Source of the DNA: Candidatus Woesearchaeota archaeon
Lineage (GTDB): Archaea; Nanobdellota; Nanobdellia; Woesearchaeales; GW2011-AR9
Assembly (NCBI GenBank): GCA_016181345.1
Contig: JACOZM010000053.1
Location: forward strand, 1-7,517
Direction of reading: 5' to 3'
DNA: 7,517 nt
Each line of letters starts with the position of its first letter. Position 1 is the first letter of the stretch. The notes below the pieces were generated by a model, which saw nothing but the letters and a program-made list of their open reading frames with translations, ran no database searches and had not been told where the DNA came from. Below are positions 1-4,589 of the stretch, piece after piece. A program made the position numbers and the translations under genes.

Positions 1-327
1 GGTTCGATCTCCTGATGCTCCGGTAAAAGCTACCTTCTTATGTCCAAATAATTCTGATTCAGCAATTCCTTGATTAATTCCGGGACAGTTCACGTCAACA
101 AATGGCCGTTCTCTAAATACACTGCTGTTATAATGGAGGGCCTTGGCAATTAACGTCTTTCCTGTTCCTGTCTCACCAGAAAGCAAGATATTGATCGATA
201 AATCTGCTAATCTTTCGATGAGATCATAGACTTCCAGCATTCTTCTGCTTCTTCCGATAATAAAGTTCTCACCATTTCCTATTTTATATCTTCCTTCTTG
301 TGCAATAAAATGCTCTAGATTTCGCAT
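1..327 (-). CDS. Sigma-54-activator-type AAA+ ATPase, N-terminal part (runs off left edge)
   Basis: Only the first 109 residues are in the window. After about 22 residues with no recognisable sensor domain, the AAA+ domain begins (NFIIGRSRRM, 21-30, the usual 'iiG.S..m' entry of this family). Walker A is GETGTGKT (51-58). PFVDVNCPGI (75-84) and SELFGHKK (91-98) match the NtrC/PspF family, and VAFTGA (99-104) sits where bacterial enhancer-binding proteins have GAFTGA, the loop that contacts sigma-54. The first Gly is Val here. Walker B, the arginine finger and any DNA-binding domain lie outside the window. The start is fixed by a strong Shine-Dalgarno (AAAGGAG, 333-339, 5 nt before ATG). No receiver or GAF domain precedes the AAA+ core. 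Archaea are not known to use sigma-54, so the partner and function are open; it may be a regulator remodelling something else or an acquired gene. Family assignment is firm, function is not. Confidence 0.88.
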   Translation of the reverse strand, partial: MRNLEHFIAQEGRYKIGNGENFIIGRSRRMLEVYDLIERLADLSINILLSGETGTGKTLIAKALHYNSSVFRERPFVDVNCPGINQGIAESELFGHKKVAFTGASGDRT

Positions 328-346
328 GATTACTCCTTTAAAGTGG

Positions 347-375
347 TTTTATATAAACATTTCTTTTAAAATATT
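347..375 (-). promoter_or_regulatory. TATA elements upstream of the AAA+ gene
   Basis: On the minus strand TTTATATAAAA (357-347) is centred about 25 nt before the start codon and a second AT-rich match, TATTTTAAAAG, lies near 371-361. The nearer box would give an almost leaderless transcript and exclude the Shine-Dalgarno; the farther one would give a short leader of about 15 nt that includes it. The presence of a good Shine-Dalgarno favours the farther box or a start a little upstream, but sequence alone does not decide. Confidence 0.5.
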
Positions 376-472
376 TTTAGATGGAAATAATATTCTCAAT
401 TAACGTGAGATTTAAGGGAAAGAGAATTAAAAATTGATAAAGAAATAAACACAAAATGCCTAGTTAGAAAAT

Positions 473-488
473 ATATTACCCTGGCCGG
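473..488 (-). repeat. Copy of the tRNA-Glu 3' end plus tail
   Basis: The 16 bases ATATTACCCTGGCCGG (plus strand) occur here and again at 548-563, where they are the last 12 nt of the tRNA-Glu gene plus 4 nt of tail. With a 2-nt gap the similarity continues into the T-rich tail that follows the tRNA. The copies are direct repeats 75 bp apart. A duplicated tRNA 3' end is the usual mark of an integrase attachment site, but only about 60 bp lies between the copies, so this would be a scar or a small tandem duplication rather than an intact element. Confidence 0.6.
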
Positions 489-514
489 CAAACAAAAATC
501 GTATTTTTGAGCCG
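486..514. repeat. Hairpin next to the tRNA-tail copy
   Basis: CGGC (486-489) pairs with GCCG (511-514) and CAAAAAT (493-499) pairs with ATTTTTG (503-509) around a CGT loop, separated by a 3:1 internal loop. This gives 11 base pairs in 29 nt. On the plus strand a T-run follows at 530-537. It could be a terminator for transcripts from either side or part of a small RNA; no promoter assigns it to one strand. Confidence 0.5.
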
Positions 515-537
515 TCCATGGTCTAAATTATTTTTTT

Positions 538-549
538 GAAAAGAAAAAT
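538..549 (-). terminator. Oligo-T terminator after tRNA-Glu
   Basis: Immediately downstream of the tRNA 3' end the minus strand reads ATTTTTCTTTTC. Archaeal RNA polymerase terminates on such oligo-T tracts without needing a hairpin. Confidence 0.55.
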
Positions 550-586
550 ATTACCCTGGCCGGGATTCGAACCCGGGTCACTGCCT

Positions 587-612
587 TTCTCTCAACTTAA
601 TATAAAAGTTGC
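587..612 (-). other. Canonical tRNA-Glu intron (37/38), 26 nt
   Basis: The precursor folds into a perfect bulge-helix-bulge. The outer helix is the anticodon stem (CTGCC/GGCAG). The 4-bp central helix is CTTT/AGAG (one G-U). The 3-nt bulges are CGG and AAA, cut CG|G and AA|A. The inner helix CAACTT/AAGTTG closes the loop. Cutting at these points restores a 7-nt anticodon loop. Confidence 0.93.
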
Positions 613-632
613 CGAAAGGGCAGTATGATAGT

Positions 633-674
633 TTGTCCCCAAGAAAAAACTAACGATTGTTAATTTGGCTTGGT
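633..674 (-). other. Non-canonical D-loop intron of tRNA-Glu, 42 nt
   Basis: The central helix is GTCC/GGAC (4 perfect pairs). The 3-nt bulges are GGA and AAA, cut GG|A and AA|A, and the inner helix is CCAAG/CTTGG with a 25-nt loop. Excision gives a D loop of the same length as I recall for intronless archaeal tRNA-Glu. The outer helix is weak because it is the D stem itself (three pairs), which is usual for D-loop introns. Inside the loop, TAAC-AATC-GTTA could form a further small hairpin. Confidence 0.9.
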
Positions 675-746
675 CCGGACTACACTACCAGGGCATGCTG
701 AAGTCAAGGGATGTTATTCTTGCTCTTCAGGAAAAAGTCGCACTCC

Positions 747-756
747 ATTTAAAAAT
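747..756 (-). promoter_or_regulatory. Candidate TATA box towards tRNA-Glu
   Basis: The minus strand reads ATTTTTAAAT after a purine-rich AGACAAAAC. A start about 25 nt on would fall near 725 and give a pre-tRNA leader of about 30 nt. It sits at nearly the same distance from its 767-798 module as the 981-993 TATA box does from 942-967, which is the main reason to believe it. Confidence 0.4.
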
Positions 757-766
757 GTTTTGTCTG

Positions 767-798
767 GTATGTGCATAGCCGCCAAGAGGTCATCAAGA
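767..798 (-). repeat. Left copy of inverted promoter-proximal module
   Basis: Read on the minus strand this is TCTTGATGAC, then five extra bases, GGC, G, GCTATGCAC and a near match of GTAC. It matches the plus strand at 942-967 except for the 5-nt insertion (AAGAG on plus), one extra base and one substitution. The flanks are also similar: oligo-T before, and (C/T)AGAC/GTCTG-type sequence with A-runs before a TATA-like box after. Confidence 0.65.
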
Positions 799-816
799 AA
801 AATGAACATTATTTTT

Positions 817-854
817 TTGCTGTAAATAAAGGCTTGGCACTTTATTTACAACAA
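817..854. repeat. Strong hairpin, 15-bp stem
   Basis: TTGCTGTAAATAAAG (817-831) and CTTTATTTACAACAA (840-854) pair at 14 of 15 positions around the 8-nt loop GCTTGGCA; the inner 11 bp are perfect. This could be a dyad operator for a dimeric regulator acting on both divergent promoters, or an RNA hairpin. Confidence 0.6.
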
Positions 855-908
855 GAGAGGGTACTTCTACCAAAGAGTACGAGCAAAAAATCTTTAACTC
901 TTAATAGA

Positions 909-940
909 GCTATTGTTTCTACTTCAATAGCCAATTTTTT
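909..940 (+). terminator. Weak hairpin with T-run
   Basis: GCTATTG (909-915) pairs with CAATAGC (925-931) around a 9-nt loop and is followed by CAATTTTTT. This resembles an intrinsic terminator on the plus strand, but no transcript upstream of it is evident, and the T-run also belongs to the flank of the right-hand repeated module. Confidence 0.3.
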
Positions 941-941
941 G

Positions 942-967
942 TCTTGATGACGGCGCTATGCACGTAC
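942..967 (+). repeat. Right copy of inverted promoter-proximal module
   Basis: TCTTGATGAC (942-951), GGC, GCTATGCAC (955-963) and GTAC match the reverse complement of 767-798. It ends 14-18 nt before the TATA box of the 1039 gene. Position directly upstream of a TATA box suggests an activator or repressor site; it contains C-box-like TGATGA but lacks the rest of a C/D RNA. Confidence 0.65.
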
Positions 968-980
968 TTCGTCTGAAAAA

Positions 981-993
981 CTTTATATATAAT
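981..993 (+). promoter_or_regulatory. TATA promoter of the 1039 gene
   Basis: CTTTATATATAAT follows an A-rich GAAAAA stretch that fits an archaeal BRE. Transcription would start near 1010-1015, giving a leader of about 25-29 nt. The leader has no Shine-Dalgarno. Confidence 0.7.
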
Positions 994-1038
994 AGGGCAA
1001 AATTGACTACAAAGTGTTTCTGAAGTGTTATTTATACT

Positions 1039-2709
1039 ATGGCAAGGAAGCTAAAACGAAGACCAGGACATAAACAGCCAGTCGTCCCTCTCTTAGTTAG
1101 TACTTCTTCAGGTAATACCTTCATGAGTTCAGATAGTAGAGTCTTAGTTCACGTGGGCGGTGAAACTTATTTTGAAAAAAATGCTTCAGAATTAAGGCCA
1201 GGAGATATGGTATTATATGAGATAGAATTTACCACTAAAGATTATGATCCTTCTTTGTTGCTTGATGACCCTAATTTTAGAAAAGCTAGAGACAACATCC
1301 ATGTTACTGACAGCCAAAGACACGTCCCTAAACTGCGGGATTTATTATTACGGGGAATGAATGATCAAGGTATTATTGAAGCTCCTGATTTAGAATCCAG
1401 AATTTTTCAAGAGCCAGGAGACGATTTTTCGCCTCAAGAATATCGTATGATGGAAACTCATGTTCATCAGCTTCTCACTACATCAGCCTCTTCTGAAGCA
1501 GAACTTCGTTCAAGAAGCGCAATCGAAAAGTGGTTTACTGGAGAAACATTAGCACCAAGTGAATGGGAAATTTTTCGTCATCTTGCTCAAGTCCATCCAG
1601 GATTTTCTGACATCCATCAAAGCTTCGAACAGCCAGAAGGGTTTCATGCTTCATATTTAGTTTATACGATTACAGCTCGAGCTGTAGCACGATACTTCGC
1701 TCAGCCAAAAGATCCCGCTTCGTTAAAGCCAGGTGATTCGGGAGATTACTCCAGACGCGGTTTAGTAAGTATCCGGCCGATCGTCGAGAACATTTTAAAG
1801 AATCATTTTGGAGATTGCATCGATACAAAATTCAGGCCTTCAGTCGTTCGAAGCGTAGAACGTCTTCAGCCAAGCCTTAAACCTAGTCCTGGGAAAGAAC
1901 ATCCTGATCCTCATTTACGGCGAGGAGTTTATGTTGTTGATGAAACTCCGCCCGACGTAAAGAAGGTAGGATTACGAGAATTATTTGAGGATTCTATGAT
2001 TGTAGAAAAAGCAGTTATGGATCTGATCTCTCTGTATGTTAAGAAAAAGTTTGACGGTGCAGGACAATTCGCTCTTCGAACAATGAACTACGGAGTTACT
2101 CATCGAGTTATGTATAGCCTAACACCTCAAGATAGCGCTAATACGTATTGGTATAAAACTCGAGTTGGATATGTCCCTGACCCGCAACTAGCAGACCAAT
2201 ATGCCCAACAGATAGTTGATGCGATTAATGATGGAAGTATCGATGCAGAGTTTAAGTTGCCCCGATTCAGAGTAAAGGAAGCTTTCAGAACGTTTAATGA
2301 TATTTCTCGGCAAGTTCCTTCTGGGTTTAAAGCCTGGTGGGTAAACAGGAATAAATTAAACGAGCTGGACTCTAAAGGCGGAGAAGATCACGAATTATCC
2401 AATCGAGTTAAGGATCTTTATCGTAACTATGTTGAGCCCCATGGAATTTCTAGCCTGTATCTAGGCATCAGCGACGCTGAAATTCAATTTCCTCCCAGCC
2501 TTACTGCTTCTAACCCTCTTGGTGATGCAGCAGTAGGACTTAGAAAGCGGTTCCAGGAAGCTATGGATAAGCATAGGACAAAGTTAACTCCTGAAACGAT
2601 GAGTAACACTCTTACTCGATATCAGCTTCAAGATTTTAAACCATACGTTCTCTTTACCCCTCATAACCAGCTAGCTACGATTACATTAACACCAAGACCG
2701 CTATTCTAA
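1039..2709 (+). CDS. Unrecognised 556-residue protein
   Basis: I do not recognise this protein. The N-terminus is strongly basic (MARKLKRRPGHK). There is no signal peptide and no clear membrane segment, so it is probably a soluble cytoplasmic protein. Residues about 20-62 hold a beta-rich stretch ending in ASELRPGDMVLYE (49-61), a 'el.pGD.V' pattern seen in Hint/intein-like and some helicase-associated domains; there is no catalytic Cys at its start, so a Hint reading is weak. The rest is mixed alpha/beta, rich in charged residues and Pro, with conserved-looking aromatic patches (for example TYWYKTRVGY and FKAWW). Start is the first ATG after an in-frame TGA at 1021; no Shine-Dalgarno precedes it. 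It stands alone, with its own TATA promoter and a pyrimidine-rich tract after it. Upstream it shares a repeated module with the tRNA side of the intergenic region. Confidence 0.85.
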   Translation: MARKLKRRPGHKQPVVPLLVSTSSGNTFMSSDSRVLVHVGGETYFEKNASELRPGDMVLYEIEFTTKDYDPSLLLDDPNFRKARDNIHVTDSQRHVPKLRDLLLRGMNDQGIIEAPDLESRIFQEPGDDFSPQEYRMMETHVHQLLTTSASSEAELRSRSAIEKWFTGETLAPSEWEIFRHLAQVHPGFSDIHQSFEQPEGFHASYLVYTITARAVARYFAQPKDPASLKPGDSGDYSRRGLVSIRPIVENILKNHFGDCIDTKFRPSVVRSVERLQPSLKPSPGKEHPDPHLRRGVYVVDETPPDVKKVGLRELFEDSMIVEKAVMDLISLYVKKKFDGAGQFALRTMNYGVTHRVMYSLTPQDSANTYWYKTRVGYVPDPQLADQYAQQIVDAINDGSIDAEFKLPRFRVKEAFRTFNDISRQVPSGFKAWWVNRNKLNELDSKGGEDHELSNRVKDLYRNYVEPHGISSLYLGISDAEIQFPPSLTASNPLGDAAVGLRKRFQEAMDKHRTKLTPETMSNTLTRYQLQDFKPYVLFTPHNQLATITLTPRPLF

Positions 2710-2773
2710 TACCACTCTCAGAACGTTCTCAAAAACGATTATTCTAACCGATCATCGCCTATCGATCATAATC

Positions 2774-2790
2774 CTATTTTCTTTTGTTCT
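2774..2790 (+). terminator. Pyrimidine-rich tract after the 1039 gene
   Basis: CTATTTTCTTTTGTTCT lies about 65 nt after the stop codon and before the next TATA box, fitting an archaeal oligo-T terminator. Between the stop and this tract are a perfect 10-bp palindrome, AGAACGTTCT (2720-2729), and two CGATCAT repeats 14 bp apart (2749 and 2763). Confidence 0.4.
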
Positions 2791-2817
2791 AAAATCCTCT
2801 TATCGTTTTCCAAAAAC

Positions 2818-2827
2818 CTTATAAAAG
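2818..2827 (+). promoter_or_regulatory. TATA promoter of the protease-rimK unit
   Basis: CTTATAAAAG, preceded by the A-rich CCAAAAAC, is centred about 25 nt before the ATG at 2848. This spacing predicts a transcript that begins at or next to the start codon (leaderless). An AGAAGGA at 2829-2835 is too far from the ATG to be a good Shine-Dalgarno. Confidence 0.65.
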
Positions 2828-2847
2828 CAGAAGGACTATCAACAAAG

Positions 2848-3192
2848 ATGGGAAATAGGGTGATTTTGGGATTAACTGCGGAGATTACTCTGTTTAGTTC
2901 TGATGGGCAGGAAATAAAAGTCATCGGTCGTATCGATACAGGCGCGACAGCTTCATCTATCGACAGTAACCTTGCTAAACAACTCGGTCTCGGCCCGATC
3001 ATCAAGACGAAGTTGATCAAATCTGCTTCGGGAAATTTGAAGCGTCCTATAGTAAAATCAAAATTAAAATTAAACGGAGACATCATCGAAGCCGATTTTA
3101 GTTTAGCCGATCGGAGTCATATGACATATCCGGTATTGGTCGGACAAAATATCTTAAAGAAAGGGCATTTTTTAATCGACCCTAAAAAATAA
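2848..3192 (+). CDS. RimB-like retropepsin-fold protease (COG4067 type)
   Basis: A 114-residue single-domain aspartic protease of the retropepsin fold, which would act as a dimer. The catalytic motif is RIDTGATASSID (28-39) with Asp30. The C-terminal block DRSHMTYPVLVGQNIL (88-103) followed by FLIDP (108-112) is the signature of the family often named 'ATP-dependent zinc protease' or RimB, where it reads roughly DR..M..PvLiGR..L...flVDP. In Pseudomonas the RimB protein removes glutamate residues that RimK adds to ribosomal protein S6. Here the gene lies 43 nt upstream of a RimK homologue on the same strand, so the two probably form one operon with opposing activities. No signal peptide or membrane anchor is visible, consistent with a cytoplasmic role. 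The start is supported by a TATA box at leaderless spacing. The target is unknown. Confidence 0.88.
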   Translation: MGNRVILGLTAEITLFSSDGQEIKVIGRIDTGATASSIDSNLAKQLGLGPIIKTKLIKSASGNLKRPIVKSKLKLNGDIIEADFSLADRSHMTYPVLVGQNILKKGHFLIDPKK

Positions 3193-3235
3193 CAATAACA
3201 ACAATAACAATAATAACAACAAAAACAACCAAAAA
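3193..3235 (+). repeat. G-free A/C/T low-complexity spacer before rimK
   Basis: All 43 nt between the protease stop and the rimK start are built from AAC and AAT units with no G at all. It cannot contain a Shine-Dalgarno and should be unstructured in RNA. Several TAA triplets follow the protease stop. Confidence 0.85.
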
Positions 3236-4309
3236 ATGAAAGCAGCCATCATCTCGTTAGGAAGTGTCAGTTCGCAATGGACAGCTGAAGCGATGAAAAA
3301 ATATTTTACTCAAGTAGATCTAATCAGCTTAAAGGAGATCGAAGTTAAACTAGGCAAGGAAGGAGGGATTTATTATCAAGGAAAAATTCTTGATTACTAT
3401 GACTGCATTTTTCTCAAAGGATCATTTCGTTATGCCCATCTCCTTCGCTCTATTGCAGCTCTTCTCGAAGGAAAAGTTCCTTATATGCCTATCAAAGAAA
3501 ATGCTTATACTATTGTTCACAATAAATTACTTACCCATTTGGTTTTACAGCAGCATAACATTCCTATGCCCAAGACCTATGTTTCCCCGTCAATCATTGA
3601 AGCAAAGAGCCTTCTCACTCGCATTAATTATCCTATCGTTATGAAATTTCCTGAAGGAACACAAGGAAAAGGCGTCATGTTTGCCGACTCGCAAAGTTCT
3701 GCTTCTTCGTTGCTTGACGCTTTAGAAGCATTACGCCAGCCATTTATCATCCAAGAATATGTTGATACGGAAGGAGCGGACATCCGAGCTCTAGTCGTCG
3801 GAGAAAAAGTTGTTGCTGCCATGAAACGCCAGGCCCAGAAAGGAGAAAATAGGGCAAATATCCACGCCGGGGGAAAAGGAGAGTCTACACAATTAAGTTT
3901 GGAAACACAAAAGATAGCGTTAAAGACCGCGAAGGCTTTAGGAACAGAAGTCTGCGGGATTGATATCTTAGAAACAGCTTTAGGTCCATTAGTCATTGAA
4001 GCGAATATTTCTCCTGGACTGCAGGGATTACAATCTATTTCTACTCTTAACCTTGCTGATCAGATTGCCCAATACTTTTTCCGTCGTACTGAAGAATGCC
4101 TCCATAAAGATAAAAAAATTGTCGCTGAAGAAGTGATGAAAGACATTAATTTGGATTTTGCTGCAGATCAGGAAATTATATCTGCATTAGCTTTTCGCGG
4201 GGAAAGGATTTTACTGCCTGAATTTGTAACTAAAGCAACACGGTTTAATGACAAGGGTGAATATATCATTAAAGTAAAGAAGGGAAAACTAGAGGTCAGA
4301 GAATTATGA
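3236..4309 (+). CDS. rimK: RimK-type ATP-grasp glutamate ligase with C-terminal extension
   Basis: RimK-family ATP-grasp ligases form amide or peptide bonds between glutamate and a carboxylate through an acyl-phosphate. Bacterial RimK extends the tail of ribosomal protein S6; archaeal relatives include MptN, CofF and LysX. Residues 1-290 follow E. coli RimK closely: N-terminal domain, entry to the grasp domain at NKLLTH (96-101), MKFPEGTQGKG (136-146) with the ATP-binding Lys and glycine loop, IIQEYV (171-176), DIRALVVGEKVVAAM (182-196), RANIHAGG (206-213), Mg ligands Asp243 (GIDIL) and E255/N257 (VIEANISPG). Residues about 290-357 are a charged extension that the roughly 300-residue bacterial enzyme lacks. 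It follows the RimB-like protease gene, so a reversible tagging pair is likely. Archaea have no bacterial S6, so the acceptor must differ. The ATG has no Shine-Dalgarno. Confidence 0.92.
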   Translation: MKAAIISLGSVSSQWTAEAMKKYFTQVDLISLKEIEVKLGKEGGIYYQGKILDYYDCIFLKGSFRYAHLLRSIAALLEGKVPYMPIKENAYTIVHNKLLTHLVLQQHNIPMPKTYVSPSIIEAKSLLTRINYPIVMKFPEGTQGKGVMFADSQSSASSLLDALEALRQPFIIQEYVDTEGADIRALVVGEKVVAAMKRQAQKGENRANIHAGGKGESTQLSLETQKIALKTAKALGTEVCGIDILETALGPLVIEANISPGLQGLQSISTLNLADQIAQYFFRRTEECLHKDKKIVAEEVMKDINLDFAADQEIISALAFRGERILLPEFVTKATRFNDKGEYIIKVKKGKLEVREL

Positions 4310-4365
4310 TTCTGTCTTTGCTGTGTTGTATAATTCAAATATTATCTTAATTAGAGCATAGCTAT

Positions 4366-4394
4366 CGCTATACCTAGCCATAGCGTTTCATTTT
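4366..4394 (+). terminator. Hairpin terminator after rimK
   Basis: CGCTAT (4366-4371) pairs with ATAGCG (4380-4385) around ACCTAGCC, then TTTCATTTT. A competing pairing, ATAGC (4359-4363) with GCTAT (4367-4371), shares one arm. It lies about 55 nt after the rimK stop and before the next promoter. Confidence 0.5.
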
Positions 4395-4481
4395 ATGATA
4401 CACCAAGAATTTATTTTGTTACTTATCTTCTTATGGATAACTCTTTCAGTTAAACAAGAGTATAACTTTACCTGTAGAAAA

Positions 4482-4492
4482 CTTTTATATAT
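4482..4492 (+). promoter_or_regulatory. TATA promoter of the peptide/ATP-grasp operon
   Basis: CTTTTATATAT, preceded by the purine-rich GTAGAAAA (BRE-like), is centred about 27 nt before the ATG at 4515. This is the spacing expected for a leaderless archaeal transcript and makes the short peptide gene the first cistron. Confidence 0.65.
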
Positions 4493-4514
4493 CAGCCCAC
4501 TTTATGAAAAGATT

Positions 4515-4589
4515 ATGACACAAAACAAGGATTGTCAATGTATACTTGAGGCTAAGGCAGGTGAAGCTGCTGGTTGTCTTTTCTGTTGA
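4515..4589 (+). CDS. 24-residue four-cysteine peptide, first gene of operon
   Basis: The predicted peptide starts MTQNKDCQC, continues ILEAKAGEAAG and ends GCLFC. Its cysteines are arranged CxC-x11-CxxC (residues 7, 9, 21, 24), with the last residue a cysteine. Support for it being real: its ATG lies where transcription should start from the 4482-4492 TATA box, and it heads an operon whose later genes include an ATP-grasp ligase and a methyltransferase. The reading frame extends upstream without a stop to about 4395, but that part precedes the promoter. It could be a precursor of a modified peptide, a tiny metal-binding protein, or a leader whose translation feeds the overlapping regulator gene (overlap 4561-4589). 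No match to a known family is claimed, and conservation in relatives would decide. Confidence 0.5.
   Translation: MTQNKDCQCILEAKAGEAAGCLFC
4548..4551 (+). promoter_or_regulatory. Shine-Dalgarno deciding the regulator start
   Basis: GAGG ends 9 nt before GTG 4561. It lies inside the peptide gene, so ribosomes translating the peptide would pass over it, allowing translational coupling. A TTG at 4546 in the same frame would be left without a site. Confidence 0.45.

Larger units (their letters stand above)
552..694 (-). tRNA. trnE: tRNA-Glu(UUC) with two introns
   Basis: Removing two introns leaves a 75-nt tRNA with discriminator A73 and no encoded CCA. Exons are 694-675, 632-613 and 586-552. 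The acceptor stem GCCCTGG pairs with CCAGGGT (first pair G-U). The D arm is GTGT...TCAT with GG at 18-19. The anticodon stem CTGCC/GGCAG carries the loop CTTTCGA, anticodon UUC (616-614). The variable loop is TGAC. The T arm is CCGGG-TTCGAAT-CCCGG. The D-arm pattern (GTGTAGTCCGG...ATCATA) and arm lengths match archaeal tRNA-Glu from memory. One intron is at the canonical site after G37, the other in the D loop after G19. The middle exon is only 20 nt. Bacterial-type searches would miss this gene or truncate it. A second copy of its 3' end lies at 473-488. Confidence 0.95.
695..1038. other. Gene-free 344-nt divergent control region
   Basis: No coding region is supported here. The stretch separates the leftward tRNA-Glu from the rightward 1039 gene. 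It holds, in order: a TATA-like box pointing left (747-756), an inverted pair of similar modules (767-798 and 942-967), a strong hairpin between them (817-854), a second hairpin with a T-run (909-940) and a clear TATA box pointing right (981-993). I found no match to RNase P RNA, SRP RNA or a complete C/D-box RNA. Confidence 0.6.

Noticed and set aside
460..519. 19-codon minus-strand frame starting MDGSK and covering the hairpin and tRNA-tail copy
   Set aside because: No Shine-Dalgarno, no well-placed TATA box, and its sequence is explained by the repeat and the hairpin.
945..976. C-box TGATGA and D-box CTGA, suggesting a C/D-box guide RNA
   Set aside because: Only one C and one D about 22 nt apart, no C'/D' pair, and the opposite-strand copy of the module lacks CTGA.
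1051..1230. Hint/intein-like domain at the start of the 556-residue protein
   Set aside because: No N-terminal catalytic Cys or Ser context, no terminal HN motif; only the GD-V pattern is present.
2766..3086. Open frame on the minus strand opposite the protease gene
   Set aside because: Shadow of a well-supported gene; no family motif or promoter.
3628..3996. Open frame on the minus strand opposite rimK
   Set aside because: Composition is that of an antisense shadow; rimK motifs on the plus strand explain the region.
552..4309. Functional link between tRNA-Glu and the RimK glutamate ligase
   Set aside because: RimK uses free glutamate and ATP, not Glu-tRNA, and the genes are on opposite strands more than 2 kb apart; probably coincidence.
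4395..4514. N-terminal extension of the 24-residue peptide (hydrophobic, starting MIHQEF)
   Set aside because: It lies across and upstream of the TATA box, so the mRNA should not include it; the ATG at 4515 fits the promoter.
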